DNA of 34,722 nt from an uncultured Bacteroidota bacterium (GTDB lineage Bacteria > Bacteroidota > Bacteroidia > Bacteroidales > Bacteroidaceae). This document shows positions 25,687 through 34,722 of the stretch, piece by piece. The stretch is from assembly GCA_947168315.1 (NCBI GenBank), contig CAMVLL010000015.1, forward strand, positions 1 to 34,722, given 5' to 3'. Position 1 is the stretch's first letter. Each line of letters opens with the position of its first letter. The notes below the pieces were generated by a model that saw only the letters and a program-made list of their open reading frames with translations, was not told the origin of the DNA and searched no databases. Position numbers and translations under genes: made by a program.

Positions 25687-27068
25687 AAAAAGCTGGGCTG
25701 CTGCTCCTCCTATTCGCACTCACCTTCTTCTTAGGATGTCGACATCATCATGCCGAAAGTAAACAGTTACAGGTGGACTTACCACAGATACAGGACAGTG
25801 GTAAGATTGTCGCTTTGACCTTATACGGATCGGCCTCCTACTTCCTTTACAGAGGAGAGCCAATGGGTTTTGAATATGAGTTGATACAACAGTTCGCGAA
25901 ATCACTCGGACTTCAACTGGAAGTCAAGGTGGCCTCAAGTCAGGAGGATTTGGTCCATATGTTGATGCAAGGTGAAGGAGATATCATCGCCTACAACCTG
26001 GGAATCACCAAAGAACTCAAGGATAGCGTCCTGTTCTGTGGCGATGAGTTGATTACCCATCAAGTGCTTGTTCAGCGAAATGGCTGGGGAAAGCAAAAAC
26101 CTATTCAAAATGTAACCCAACTTATTGGAAAGAAAATACACGTCAAGCCTGGTCGTTACCTTGACCGTCTTCACAACTTGAACAAAGAACTTGGAGGAGG
26201 TATCGATATTGAGGTAGTCGACAATGACAGTCTCTCCGCAGAAGACCTGATTTCCATGGTTGCAAAAGGAGAAATCGACTTTACCGTGTGCGACAACACC
26301 TTTGCTAAACTGAACAAAACCTATTTCTATAATCTGAACATCGACCTCGCCATCAGTTTTGACCAACGATCCTCATGGGCCGTCAGGAAGACCTCCCCTT
26401 TTCTGGCCGAAGCGGCAACCCGATGGTACTGGGAGAACGTGAAAACGTCAAGCTATAAACAAAGTCATAAGCGTTATTTCGAAATCAGCAAGCAGATCCA
26501 ACACGACCCGATTCTCTCTGTTGATGGTGGGATGATCTCACATTATGATCATCTCTTCAAGAAATATGCCAAGGAAATCCATTGGGATTGGCGATTGCTG
26601 GCCTCACTTGCTTATACAGAATCCAATTTCGACACCACAGCTGTCTCATGGGCCGGTGCCAGAGGACTGATGCAACTTATGCCTCTTACCGCAAAAGCGA
26701 TGGGTGTTCCTGAAGGGAAAGAACAAAATCCGGAGGAAAGTATCAAGGCTGCTGTAAAATATCTAGGTCTAACGACCGAAACCTTCCAAAACATTCCTAC
26801 TGAGGAAGAACGTACGAAGTTCGTCTTGGCTGCATACAATGCCGGAACCGGTCATATCCTCGACGCCATGGCATTAGCCGAAAAATACGGGAAAAATAAA
26901 AACATCTGGGATGATAATGTGGAGACATTCGTCCTGTTGAAGAGCAAAGAGGAATATTATAACGACCCTGTCTGCAAATATGGCTATATCCGTGGCACAG
27001 ATACTTACCAATTCGTCAAAGATATCCTTAATCGACTAGAAATATATAAAGAAAAAATTAAGAAATAG
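25683..27068 (+). CDS. mltF: MltF-type membrane-bound lytic murein transglycosylase (lipoprotein)
   Basis: This 461-residue protein has a lipobox (FFLGC, Cys19). A type 3 solute-binding (amino-acid-binding-like) domain spans about 35-270, and a C-terminal SLT lysozyme-like domain about 285-455. The catalytic Glu313 is in LASLAYTESNFD, followed by GARGLMQLMP and AAYNAGTGH. This two-domain order is that of MltF. It cleaves the MurNAc-GlcNAc bond of peptidoglycan from the outer membrane, and the binding-protein domain acts as a regulator in the E. coli relative. Translation probably couples to udk through the ATGA overlap. Confidence 0.9.
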   Translation: MKKAGLLLLLFALTFFLGCRHHHAESKQLQVDLPQIQDSGKIVALTLYGSASYFLYRGEPMGFEYELIQQFAKSLGLQLEVKVASSQEDLVHMLMQGEGDIIAYNLGITKELKDSVLFCGDELITHQVLVQRNGWGKQKPIQNVTQLIGKKIHVKPGRYLDRLHNLNKELGGGIDIEVVDNDSLSAEDLISMVAKGEIDFTVCDNTFAKLNKTYFYNLNIDLAISFDQRSSWAVRKTSPFLAEAATRWYWENVKTSSYKQSHKRYFEISKQIQHDPILSVDGGMISHYDHLFKKYAKEIHWDWRLLASLAYTESNFDTTAVSWAGARGLMQLMPLTAKAMGVPEGKEQNPEESIKAAVKYLGLTTETFQNIPTEEERTKFVLAAYNAGTGHILDAMALAEKYGKNKNIWDDNVETFVLLKSKEEYYNDPVCKYGYIRGTDTYQFVKDILNRLEIYKEKIKK

Positions 27069-27202
27069 GGTACTAAACTCATCTATTCTGTTAAAACATA
27101 CTGATTATTAAGTTAACAAACACAAAATAATTAAGATTCCATTCAACCTTTTACTTGTTTCTCATTCTAAAGGGTAAACAACTAATTTTAAAACTTAAGA
27201 TT

Positions 27203-27766
27203 ATGAGAACAAGAAATTTTTTAATTGGATTGGGAATGGCCCTCTTTTGTGGTCAAGTAGTAGTTTACGCACAGGACAACAGACAACGTCCTCAACGTAT
27301 GAGTAAAGAAGAGATGCAGGAAATGCAGATGAAGCGTGTCGTAAAAGACCTGAAATTAGACGAAGCGACCGCAGCTAAGTTTACACCGTTGTATCAAGAG
27401 TATCAGGCAGCCTTGAAAGCATTGCAGCCAGAACGTCCGGAAGGTTTCACTACACAAAAAGATGGTGAAAATAAGGATGTTTCCAAGAAAGAAGGTCGAA
27501 AAGAGCGTCCACAGCTCACTGACGAACAAATCGACAAGATGATAGCTAAGCGTTTCGAACAAGAAAAGAAGCTATCCGAACTTCGTGAGACGTATTACAA
27601 AAAATTCAGAACTGTTTTATCGGCTGAGCAGGCAAGTAAGGCTATTAATGTTTCACACCAACAACCACGTCCACAAATGCAACGCGGTGGTATGCGTGGC
27701 GGTATGCAACGTGGCGATATGAACCATCGCGGCCCACAAGGCGGTAATTTCCGGTCTCGATTCTAA
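27203..27766 (+). CDS. Spy/CpxP-like small periplasmic protein with Arg/Gly-rich tail
   Basis: This 187-residue exported protein has a signal peptide ending near VYAQ, starting at MRTRNFLIGLG. A longer frame starting 16 codons earlier would place a charged stretch before the signal. The body is helical and charged, with two related segments: KRVVKDLKLDEATAAKFTPLYQEY and a second containing LSELRETYYKKFRTVLSAEQ. This resembles LTXXQ-type chaperones/metal sensors such as Spy, but the LTXXQ motif is poorly kept. The tail from about 165 is Arg/Gly/Met/Gln-rich (MQRGGMRGGMQRGDM). Function unknown. A strong terminator follows. Confidence 0.65.
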   Translation: MRTRNFLIGLGMALFCGQVVVYAQDNRQRPQRMSKEEMQEMQMKRVVKDLKLDEATAAKFTPLYQEYQAALKALQPERPEGFTTQKDGENKDVSKKEGRKERPQLTDEQIDKMIAKRFEQEKKLSELRETYYKKFRTVLSAEQASKAINVSHQQPRPQMQRGGMRGGMQRGDMNHRGPQGGNFRSRF

Positions 27767-27833
27767 AAGGAACTCACTATATACATAAATAAAACCACAT
27801 ATTAACAACTAAATCATTTGTATATAAGTGCGT

Positions 27834-27870
27834 AGGAGTGTACAACGTGTACACTCCTTTTTCTTTTTAT
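27834..27870 (+). terminator. intrinsic terminator after Spy-like gene
   Basis: AGGAGTGTACA and TGTACACTCCT form a perfect 11-bp stem with loop ACG and are followed by TTTTCTTTTT. Confidence 0.9.
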
Positions 27871-27934
27871 ACCCTATTCATCGACAACCTGAAACAAAAA
27901 GACACTTTTAGCCTTGTTATCCCAAAAGATATGG

Positions 27935-27942
27935 TAACTTTG
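27935..27942 (+). promoter_or_regulatory. -7 promoter element of the DPP IV-lipA unit
   Basis: TAACTTTG is a perfect -7 box, 41 bases before the ATG. TTG at 27914-27916 is a plausible -33, 18 bases upstream. Confidence 0.55.
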
Positions 27943-27983
27943 TAAAAACAAATATGATTAATCATTAAAAGACAAATAAAAAC

Positions 27984-30185
27984 ATGAAAAGAATTACCGT
28001 TTTTGCATTCCTGCTTTGCATCTTGTTCTCAGCAAAAGCACAAATGTTTACGATTAATGATGTGGCCAACGTCACCTATCGGGCAGAAGGAATCCGAGGT
28101 ATCAAGCCATGTTTGGATGGCGAGACCTACACTCAGATGAGCAATGACTACAAGCGTATCGTGAAATACTCGTTCAAGACGGGTAAGGAAGTAGGTACCG
28201 TGTTCGACGTAACTACGGCCCGTGATTGCAATCTGCAAACTTTTGACGACTATATCATGTCACCGGACGAAAGTTTGATATTGATCCAATCTGAGACGAA
28301 ATCCATCTATCGTCATTCGTTCACAGCTGTTTACTACATCTACAATGTGCGTAACAACAAGATGGAGCCATTATCGGAAGGAGGGCCTCAGCAAGTACCT
28401 CTTTTCTCGCCAGACGGTACACAAATCGCTTTCGTACGCGACAATAATATCTGGTTGGTAAAGCTACTTTTCGGAAATGCTGAGTCACAGGTCACGAAAG
28501 ATGGTAAGTTCAATGAGATAATCAACGGTATTCCTGACTGGGTGTACGAGGAAGAGTTCGGTTTCAGCCGGGCATTCGACTTCAGTGCCGACAGTCAGAT
28601 GATTGCCTATGTACGTTTCGACGAGAGTCAAGTGCCTATGTATTCCATTCCTATGTACAAGGGGCTTGCTCCTGAGTTAGATGCCTTCAAAACTTATCCA
28701 GGATTTTACTCATACAAGTATCCTGTGCCGGGTGTAAGCAATTCGAAAGTAACGGTACACACTTTCGACATCAAGAGTAAGGTTGACCGCACTTTAGAGC
28801 TCCCGTTGGATGAGGATGGTTATATTCCACGCATCAAGTTCACAGACGATCCAGAAAAACTTGCTGTGATGACACTGAATCGTCAACAAAACCGTTACGA
28901 TATTTACTTCGCCAACCCACGCAGTACCCTTTGCAAGTTGGCTGTTCGTGATGAGGACAAGTGCTACATCAAGGAAGCACCTTATGCCGACATCAAGTTC
29001 TACCCTACTCATTTCGTGATGATGAGTGAGCGAGACGGCTATAATCACCTATATTTATATACGATTGCCGGCAACTTGGTTCGTCAAATCACCAGCGGTC
29101 CTTGGGAAGTGAAGCAGTTCCTGGGATGGGATCAGGTGAAGAACGAGTTTTACTATACCAGCAACGAAGGCAATCCGATCCGCACTGCTCTATGGAAGGT
29201 GGATGCAAAAGGTAAGAAAGTTAAGCTTTCTACAGGAGAAGGAACGAACAGTGCTATTTTCAGCAAGGGTATGAAGTATTATATCAATACATTCTCGAAC
29301 GCAACGACCCCACCGGTCATTACAACAAACGACAATACCGGGAAGGTATTGGCTACACTTGTCGACAACAAGGCATTGAAAGCCAAGCTGGCACAATTGC
29401 CAATGCCGACAAAAGAGTTCTTTAAGTTCACTACTTCGACAGGAACAGAACTAAACGGTTGGATGATGAAGCCTGTCAACTTCACTCCATCTAAGAAATA
29501 CCCGGTAGTCATGCACCAATACAGTGGTCCAGGCTCACAACAAGTACTTGATCAATGGGGTATGGGCGCTCAAGGTAACGGTGGAATCTTTGAAGCATAC
29601 ATGGCCGAGAGAGGATTTATCTCAGTTTGTGTTGACGGACGAGGGACAGGTGGCCGTGGTGCCGACTTTGAGAAATGTACTTATATGGCAATTGGCGTGA
29701 AGGAAGCAGAGGATCAGGTGGAAGCAGCCAAATATCTGCAAGGCCTGTCCTATATTGATGGTAACAACATCGGTATTTGGGGATGGAGTTATGGAGGTTA
29801 CAACACCCTGATGTCGATGAGTGAGGGCACACCAGTGTTCAAGGCAGGTGTCGCTATCGCTGCTCCAACAGATTGGCGCTTCTACGACTCAGTATATACC
29901 GAACGTTTCATGCGTACTCCACAGGAAAACATCGGTGGATATGATGCCGCATCATGCATCGCACGCGTAAACAAGCTGCATGGCAAGCTCCTGCTCATCC
30001 ACGGCTCGGCAGATGATAATGTACATTACCGCAATCATACTGAATATGCGGAAGCTTTGGTACAAGCCGACAAACAGTTCGACATGCATATATACACCAA
30101 CAGGGACCATGGTATCCGTGGTGGAAACACACGTCGCCACCTGATGACCAAAGTAACTGAATATTTTATCCAAAACCTTAAATAA
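27984..30185 (+). CDS. dipeptidyl peptidase IV (S9 family), secreted
   Basis: This 733-residue exported serine peptidase has a signal peptide ending near AKAQ (about residue 19), an N-terminal beta-propeller (about 40-480) and a C-terminal alpha/beta hydrolase domain. The propeller has the double-Glu motif DWVYEEEFGF that binds the substrate N-terminus. The triad is Ser602 (GWSYGG), Asp677 (HGSADDNVH) and His709 (DHGIRGG). DGRGTGGRG is another S9B marker. It removes Xaa-Pro dipeptides; the related Porphyromonas enzyme serves peptide nutrition. The stop shares a base with the lipA start (TAATG). Confidence 0.94.
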   Translation: MKRITVFAFLLCILFSAKAQMFTINDVANVTYRAEGIRGIKPCLDGETYTQMSNDYKRIVKYSFKTGKEVGTVFDVTTARDCNLQTFDDYIMSPDESLILIQSETKSIYRHSFTAVYYIYNVRNNKMEPLSEGGPQQVPLFSPDGTQIAFVRDNNIWLVKLLFGNAESQVTKDGKFNEIINGIPDWVYEEEFGFSRAFDFSADSQMIAYVRFDESQVPMYSIPMYKGLAPELDAFKTYPGFYSYKYPVPGVSNSKVTVHTFDIKSKVDRTLELPLDEDGYIPRIKFTDDPEKLAVMTLNRQQNRYDIYFANPRSTLCKLAVRDEDKCYIKEAPYADIKFYPTHFVMMSERDGYNHLYLYTIAGNLVRQITSGPWEVKQFLGWDQVKNEFYYTSNEGNPIRTALWKVDAKGKKVKLSTGEGTNSAIFSKGMKYYINTFSNATTPPVITTNDNTGKVLATLVDNKALKAKLAQLPMPTKEFFKFTTSTGTELNGWMMKPVNFTPSKKYPVVMHQYSGPGSQQVLDQWGMGAQGNGGIFEAYMAERGFISVCVDGRGTGGRGADFEKCTYMAIGVKEAEDQVEAAKYLQGLSYIDGNNIGIWGWSYGGYNTLMSMSEGTPVFKAGVAIAAPTDWRFYDSVYTERFMRTPQENIGGYDAASCIARVNKLHGKLLLIHGSADDNVHYRNHTEYAEALVQADKQFDMHIYTNRDHGIRGGNTRRHLMTKVTEYFIQNLK

Positions 30186-31039
30186 TGGTAGAGCACGTAA
30201 GGAAACCATCTTGGCTAAAAATCGATATCGGTGCGAACCCACGCTATGCTGCGACAAAGCAGATCATCGAATCGCACCATTTACACACCATCTGTAGTAG
30301 CGGACTTTGTCCTAACCGTGGGGAATGTTGGAAGAACGGGACCGCCACCTTTATGATTGGTGGGAATATCTGTACCAGATGTTGTAAGTTCTGCAACACT
30401 CCGACAGGACGTCCACTTCCTTTGGATGAGAACGAACCACTTCATGTAGCCGAATCCATCCAATTGATGAAGTTGAACCACGCCGTTATCACATCGGTCG
30501 ACCGTGATGACTTGCCGGATTACGGTGCTGCCCATTGGGTTCGTACAATTCAAGAGATAAAACGACTGAATCCGCAGACCACCATCGAGGTGCTTATCCC
30601 CGATTTCCGTGGGCGCGAAGCTTTGGTTCAACAAGTGATCGACGCAAAGCCGGATATTATCTCACATAATATGGAGACAGTCAGACGACTGACTCCGGAG
30701 GTACGCAGCGTCGCCACTTATGACACCAGTTTGAAAGTTCTCAAACAGATTGCTGACAACGGTATGACTGCAAAGTCGGGCATTATGGTTGGTTTAGGCG
30801 AAACACCGAAGGAGGTTGAAGAACTGATGGACGATCTTCTTCGGATAGGTTGTCAAGTACTGACCATCGGGCAGTACCTTCAACCGACTCGAAAGCATTA
30901 TCCGGTGAAAGAATATATCACACCTGAACAGTTTAAAAAGTATCATGAAATAGGTATGGCGAAAGGATTCAAAGCCGTGGAGAGTGCTCCACTCGTCCGA
31001 TCATCCTACCATGCCGAAAGACATATCGGTATTAAATGA
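30185..31039 (+). CDS. lipA: lipoyl synthase (radical SAM)
   Basis: This 284-residue radical SAM enzyme inserts two sulfurs into protein-bound octanoyl groups to make lipoyl cofactors. It has both iron-sulfur motifs: the auxiliary cluster C37-x4-C42-x5-C48 (CSSGLCPNRGEC) and the SAM cluster C63-x3-C67-x2-C70 (CTRCCKFC). The C-terminal RSSY motif supplies the Ser ligand. All are present and the length is normal. The gene follows the DPP IV gene with a TAATG overlap, so it probably depends on its translation, an odd pairing of a secreted peptidase with a cofactor enzyme. A strong terminator follows. Confidence 0.95.
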   Translation: MVEHVRKPSWLKIDIGANPRYAATKQIIESHHLHTICSSGLCPNRGECWKNGTATFMIGGNICTRCCKFCNTPTGRPLPLDENEPLHVAESIQLMKLNHAVITSVDRDDLPDYGAAHWVRTIQEIKRLNPQTTIEVLIPDFRGREALVQQVIDAKPDIISHNMETVRRLTPEVRSVATYDTSLKVLKQIADNGMTAKSGIMVGLGETPKEVEELMDDLLRIGCQVLTIGQYLQPTRKHYPVKEYITPEQFKKYHEIGMAKGFKAVESAPLVRSSYHAERHIGIK

Positions 31040-31067
31040 AAAAGAGCTGCTCGAAAGCAGCTCTTTT
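31040..31067. terminator. bidirectional intrinsic terminator between lipA and recQ
   Basis: AAAAGAGCTGCT and AGCAGCTCTTTT form a perfect 12-bp stem with loop CGAA. Each strand ends in a T-run. It serves lipA (plus) and recQ (minus). Confidence 0.9.
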
Positions 31068-31073
31068 ATTTTA

Positions 31074-33254
31074 TTAGTTAGCCATTTCTGAAATAAACTT
31101 GATTCGTACCAACCGAATCTCATCTTCCGTGTAATCATCTCCAAGCTCATCCATCGCTTCATCGATACTGTCGGTGGTCGATTCCTTGAAATAATCGTAG
31201 ATATCTTGCATATGATCATCATCCATAATCTCATACAAGAAATAATCGATATTCAACTTCGTGCCTGAGTAAACGATTGCCTCGATCTCCTCCAACAACT
31301 CATCGAATTCCAAGCCTTTTGATACGGCGATATCCTCAAAATCAACTTTTCGGTCGATAGCTTGGATAATGGCTACTTTCATTTTCGACTTATTGGCGAC
31401 TGTTCTCACACGCAGATCTTCCGGACGTTCAATCTCATTCTCCTCGCAATGCTTGTGGATCAGTTCGCAGAACTCTTTACCATAACGTTTTGCCTTACCA
31501 GCTCCCACGCCAGGGATGTTCTGTAATTCTTCAATAGTCACAGGATAAATGGTTGCCATCGCCTCGAGAGAAGGATCCTGGAAGATTACATACGGTGGTA
31601 CATCCAGTTTTCTCGACATCTTCTTGCGTAAGTCTTTCAACATCATGTACAAAGCTGGGTCAACTGCAGCGGAAGCTCCACCTCTGACAGGAGCATCCTC
31701 TTCTGTATCCTCAAAGTCCGTGTCTTCGACGATTGTGAAAGACTGCGGATCCTTCAGGAATTTATGTCCGTCAGAAGTTACCTTTAACAGACCATAGTTT
31801 TCCACATCCTTGCTCAGATAACCGGCAATTAACGCCTGACGGATGACAGCGTTCCAGAAACGTTCATCCTCTCCGATACCTGTTCCGAACTCTTCGAGGT
31901 CCTCATGTTCGTGAGCCAGAATTTCAGATGTCTCTTTACCCAATAAGATATCTATTATATAATCAGCTTTAAAGTTCTCTTTGATATCCAAGATAGTCTC
32001 GAGAACGGTACATAACTGTTCCTTTGCTTCCACTTTTTTCTTCGGATTTAAACAATTATCGCAATTACCGCAGTTTTCCTCAGGATAATCTTCACCAAAA
32101 TAATGTAAAAGTGTTTTTCTTCGACAAATAGACGATTCAGCATATGCTGCGGTTTCGGCCAGCAACTGACGACCAATCTCCTGTTCTGCAATAGGTTTTC
32201 CTTGCATGAACTTTTCCAATTTCAACAAGTCCTTGCTGGAATAGAAAGTGATACATGAGCCTTCCCCACCATCTCGTCCTGCACGTCCAGTCTCTTGATA
32301 GTATCCCTCCAGACTTTTTGGGATGTCATAGTGAATAACAAAGCGTACATCCGGCTTGTCGATACCCATTCCGAATGCGATGGTCGCAACAATCACGTCG
32401 ATATCTTCCTTCAGGAAAGCATCTTGATTGGCTGTGCGGACTGCTGATTCCATTCCTGCATGATAAGGTTGAGCATTGATACCATTTGCCTGTAGGATAG
32501 CGGCTAATTCCTCCACTTTCTTGCGGCTAAGGCAGTAAATGATACCCGACTTACCAGAGTTTGCTTTAATGTATTTGATAATGTCTTTATCCACATCATT
32601 CGTCTTCGGCCGAACCTCATAGTATAAGTTCGGGCGATTAAACGAAGACTTGAACTCCACAGCATCATTGATGGCCAGGTTTTTCTTGATATCCGAGCGC
32701 ACCTTTGGGGTAGCTGTAGCAGTCAGTGCAATGACAGGGGCAGTGCCTATTTGATTGATGATTGGACGAATCCGTCTGTACTCAGGGCGGAAATCGTGTC
32801 CCCATTCCGAGATACAGTGAGCCTCGTCTATAGCGTAGAAAGAGATTTTCACATTCTTCAGGAAATCAACATTCTCATCCTTGGTCAATGATTCAGGAGC
32901 GACATACAGCAACTTGGTTCTTCCATCCATGATGTCTTGTTTCACCTGATCGATGGCAGCCTTGTTCAACGAAGAATTGATGAAATGCGCAACACCTTCC
33001 TCATCACTGAAGTCACGCATTGCATCCACCTGGTTTTTCATCAAGGCAATCAAGGGAGAGATAACGATGGCGGTACCATCCATCAACAAAGAAGGTAACT
33101 GATAGCACAAAGACTTTCCTCCACCTGTAGGCATCAATACAAATGTATCTTTTCCTGCAAGCAAGTTCCGAATAATAGCTTCTTGATTTCCTTTAAAAGT
33201 GTCAAATCCAAAATACTTTTTCAGCGCCTTTGTCAAATCATTCTTTTCTGCCAT
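31074..33254 (-). CDS. recQ: ATP-dependent DNA helicase RecQ
   Basis: This 726-residue 3'-5' DNA helicase works in recombination and fork repair. Walker A is TGGGKS (43-48), the DEAH box at 143-146 is in YAIDEAHCISEWGHDFRPEY, and GYYQETGRAGRDG is motif VI. The Zn domain has Cys residues in SSICRRKT and NCGNCDNC (about 377-402), and a HRDC-like region follows at about 530-615 (IPGVGAGKAKRYG). The protein is about 115 residues longer than E. coli RecQ; the extra C-terminal part is acidic and helical (YFKESTTDSIDEAMDELGDD). It is downstream of clpX on the same strand. Confidence 0.94.
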   Translation of the reverse strand: MAEKNDLTKALKKYFGFDTFKGNQEAIIRNLLAGKDTFVLMPTGGGKSLCYQLPSLLMDGTAIVISPLIALMKNQVDAMRDFSDEEGVAHFINSSLNKAAIDQVKQDIMDGRTKLLYVAPESLTKDENVDFLKNVKISFYAIDEAHCISEWGHDFRPEYRRIRPIINQIGTAPVIALTATATPKVRSDIKKNLAINDAVEFKSSFNRPNLYYEVRPKTNDVDKDIIKYIKANSGKSGIIYCLSRKKVEELAAILQANGINAQPYHAGMESAVRTANQDAFLKEDIDVIVATIAFGMGIDKPDVRFVIHYDIPKSLEGYYQETGRAGRDGGEGSCITFYSSKDLLKLEKFMQGKPIAEQEIGRQLLAETAAYAESSICRRKTLLHYFGEDYPEENCGNCDNCLNPKKKVEAKEQLCTVLETILDIKENFKADYIIDILLGKETSEILAHEHEDLEEFGTGIGEDERFWNAVIRQALIAGYLSKDVENYGLLKVTSDGHKFLKDPQSFTIVEDTDFEDTEEDAPVRGGASAAVDPALYMMLKDLRKKMSRKLDVPPYVIFQDPSLEAMATIYPVTIEELQNIPGVGAGKAKRYGKEFCELIHKHCEENEIERPEDLRVRTVANKSKMKVAIIQAIDRKVDFEDIAVSKGLEFDELLEEIEAIVYSGTKLNIDYFLYEIMDDDHMQDIYDYFKESTTDSIDEAMDELGDDYTEDEIRLVRIKFISEMAN

Positions 33255-33309
33255 CGTATTTATTTTAAGGTTTATCCTGGAGCTTTTACGAGCTAATTGT
33301 GATTTCTAA

Positions 33310-33317
33310 CAAAGTTA
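33310..33317 (-). promoter_or_regulatory. possible -7 promoter element of recQ
   Basis: On the minus strand this is TAACTTTG, a perfect -7 box, about 55 bases before the recQ ATG. A -33 is not evident. Confidence 0.45.
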
Positions 33318-33354
33318 TAAACAAGTTTCTAATTTCCTAATATTTTTTTCAGTA

Positions 33355-33378
33355 TTTTTTCAATTACAATTAAAAAAA
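33355..33378. repeat. A/T-only inverted repeat after clpX
   Basis: TTTTTTCAATT and AATTAAAAAAA are inverted copies with one mismatch, directly after the clpX stop. It could be a weak terminator or a processing signal; the stem lacks G-C pairs. Confidence 0.3.
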
Positions 33379-33385
33379 TGATTCA

Positions 33386-34630
33386 CTATACATTTCTCAA
33401 ACGTGACACATTGGCTTTTTCCAATTGTTGCTTGGCGAAGTCCAATGTGACAATATATGAATCAAGATGTTTCGAAGGTAAATCGAACATCACATCCATC
33501 ATGATAGTTTCGACGATGGAACGTAGTCCGCGTGCACCCAATTTGAACTCAATAGCCTTGTCGACAATGTATTCGTACACCTCAGGATCGAAACTCAGAT
33601 CCGTTCCGTCCATCTTAAACAGCTTAACATACTGTTTAACGATGGAATTCTTCGGTTCAGTCAAGATACGTAACAAAGCCGATCTATCCAAAGGATTCAA
33701 GTAAGTCAGGATAGGCAGACGACCGATGATCTCGGGTATCAAGCCATACGATTTCAAATCTTGAGGAGCGATATACTGCATCAGGTTATTTCGGTCGATT
33801 TGTGTACTCTTTTGTGCTGACACAAAGCCTACCACGTGCGTATTAAGGCGTTGAGCGATTTTTCGTTCGATTCCGTCGAAAGCACCTCCACAGATGAACA
33901 GGATATTCTTAGTGTTCACCGGAATCAACTTCTGTTCCGGATGCTTACGTCCACCTTGTGGCGGCACATTTACGATAGACCCTTCCAGAAGTTTCAGCAA
34001 TCCCTGCTGCACTCCTTCACCGCTCACGTCGCGAGTGATGGAAGGATTATCTCCCTTACGGGCAATCTTATCAATCTCATCAATAAAGACGATGCCACGC
34101 TCTGCTTCTGCCACATTATAATCGGCGACCTGCAGCAGACGAGTCAAGATACTCTCAATATCCTCTCCCACATAGCCGGCTTCCGTCAAGACTGTCGCGT
34201 CAACGATGGTAAAAGGTACGTGAAGCATCTTGGCAATGGTTCGTGCCAACAAGGTTTTTCCCGTTCCTGTACTACCAACCATGATGATGTTCGACTTTTC
34301 GATCTCCACATCATTATTGTCGTCGGTCTGCATCAAGCGTTTGTAATGGTTGTACACCGCTACTGAGAGATACCGCTTGGCATCATCCTGTCCGATAACG
34401 TACTGATCGAGGAAGTCCTTGATTTCCGCAGGTTTCGGAATCTCTTTCAGATGAAAATCACTGGCTTCCTTCTTACGCTTTTCGGTAAACTCCTTAACGA
34501 TTTCATTTGCCTGTTCGGCACAAGAGTCACAGATATTTCCGTTCAGTCCCGTAATCAGGAATCCAACCTCGTCCTCCGTGCGGCCACAAAAACTACACGT
34601 ACGTTTATTATGTTTTTTCTTATCTTCCAA
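33386..34630 (-). CDS. clpX: ClpX, ATP-binding unfoldase subunit of ClpXP protease
   Basis: This 414-residue AAA+ unfoldase feeds proteins to ClpP. The N-terminal zinc domain has Cys12, Cys15, Cys34 and Cys37 (CSFC and CDSC). Walker A is GSTGTGKT (119-126), the pore loop GYVGE is at 152-156 and Walker B is VFIDEID (181-187). RKHPEQ and IGRLP are further ClpX marks. The only usable start before the zinc finger is TTG at 34630: no in-frame ATG or GTG occurs between the upstream stop and residue 100. The start is therefore TTG or there is a sequence difference. It lies upstream of recQ and probably just downstream of clpP. Confidence 0.93.
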   Translation of the reverse strand: MEDKKKHNKRTCSFCGRTEDEVGFLITGLNGNICDSCAEQANEIVKEFTEKRKKEASDFHLKEIPKPAEIKDFLDQYVIGQDDAKRYLSVAVYNHYKRLMQTDDNNDVEIEKSNIIMVGSTGTGKTLLARTIAKMLHVPFTIVDATVLTEAGYVGEDIESILTRLLQVADYNVAEAERGIVFIDEIDKIARKGDNPSITRDVSGEGVQQGLLKLLEGSIVNVPPQGGRKHPEQKLIPVNTKNILFICGGAFDGIERKIAQRLNTHVVGFVSAQKSTQIDRNNLMQYIAPQDLKSYGLIPEIIGRLPILTYLNPLDRSALLRILTEPKNSIVKQYVKLFKMDGTDLSFDPEVYEYIVDKAIEFKLGARGLRSIVETIMMDVMFDLPSKHLDSYIVTLDFAKQQLEKANVSRLRNV

Positions 34631-34701
34631 CTTTCTTAAGTTAAATCGTTTAACATATTTTTACGCACCGCGAATTCAACTGGCAAGTGCAATCGCACTT
34701 T

Positions 34702-34722
34702 CTATTGTATGAAGTCCTCTTC
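34702..34722 (-). CDS. possible 3' end of the upstream gene (expected clpP); frame uncertain
   Basis: clpP usually precedes clpX. The last 92 bases upstream of clpX have stops in all minus-strand frames: one frame ends EEDFIQ at 34702, another ends HTIESAIALAS at 34676. Neither matches the ClpP C-terminus I remember well enough to choose. The entry is positional inference only. Confidence 0.25.
   Translation of the reverse strand, partial: EEDFIQ

Overview
The window looks like chromosomal core DNA of a member of the Bacteroidales (phylum Bacteroidota). The evidence is that many genes are preceded by the -33 TTTG / -7 TAnnTTTG promoter type of this phylum, Shine-Dalgarno sequences are almost absent, and the gene content is typical: LptC next to a SurA/PpiD-type chaperone, reverse rubrerythrin, DPP IV, a DUF4105 protein, and recQ downstream of clpX. 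I cannot fix the genus from sequence alone. I see no insertion sequence, phage, plasmid, CRISPR, tRNA or rRNA genes.

Layout. (1) 1-2946, minus strand: the first 13 codons of secA, then a two-gene unit (DUF4105 membrane protein and a PafA-like alkaline-phosphatase-fold protein that has lost most catalytic residues). (2) 3285-10359, plus strand: an envelope operon of an outer-membrane barrel, a TPR protein, LptC and a CNNM/CBS transporter-like protein, followed by a separately promoted PpiD-type chaperone and a strong terminator. (3) 10360-11219: a 0.86 kb gene-free, AT-rich stretch with several unrelated repeats (a 21-bp triplet, an eight-unit 10-bp array, palindromes), an orphan -7 promoter element and a boxA-like element. 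(4) 11220-12550: CD225 protein, DUF2752 protein and HD hydrolase. (5) 12591-15058, minus: PepD dipeptidase and a secreted EEP-family nuclease/phosphatase. (6) 15209-17350, plus: a small membrane protein, a Skp-like protein, and a secreted CE1-type esterase with its own textbook promoter. (7) Reverse rubrerythrin (minus), divergent from glutamine-dependent nadE (plus). (8) 20156-24662, minus: hisG-hisD-hisC-hisB behind a leader that encodes a 14-residue peptide with four consecutive His codons followed by an intrinsic terminator, that is, a ribosome-mediated attenuator. (9) 24702-27766: a Dabb protein, udk overlapping an MltF-type lytic transglycosylase, and a Spy-like periplasmic protein. (10) 27984-31039: secreted DPP IV translationally overlapping lipA. 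(11) 31074-34722, minus: recQ, clpX (apparently with a TTG start) and possibly the last codons of clpP.

Functional themes are envelope biogenesis (LptC, PpiD, Skp-like, MltF, the barrel and TPR proteins), peptide and amino-acid economy (DPP IV, PepD, histidine synthesis), oxygen defence (reverse rubrerythrin) and housekeeping (NadE, LipA, Udk, RecQ, ClpX). The most informative non-coding signals are the his attenuator and the repeat-rich gap at 10.4-11.2 kb. The most unusual protein is the catalytically degenerate phosphatase-fold protein at 147-1730.
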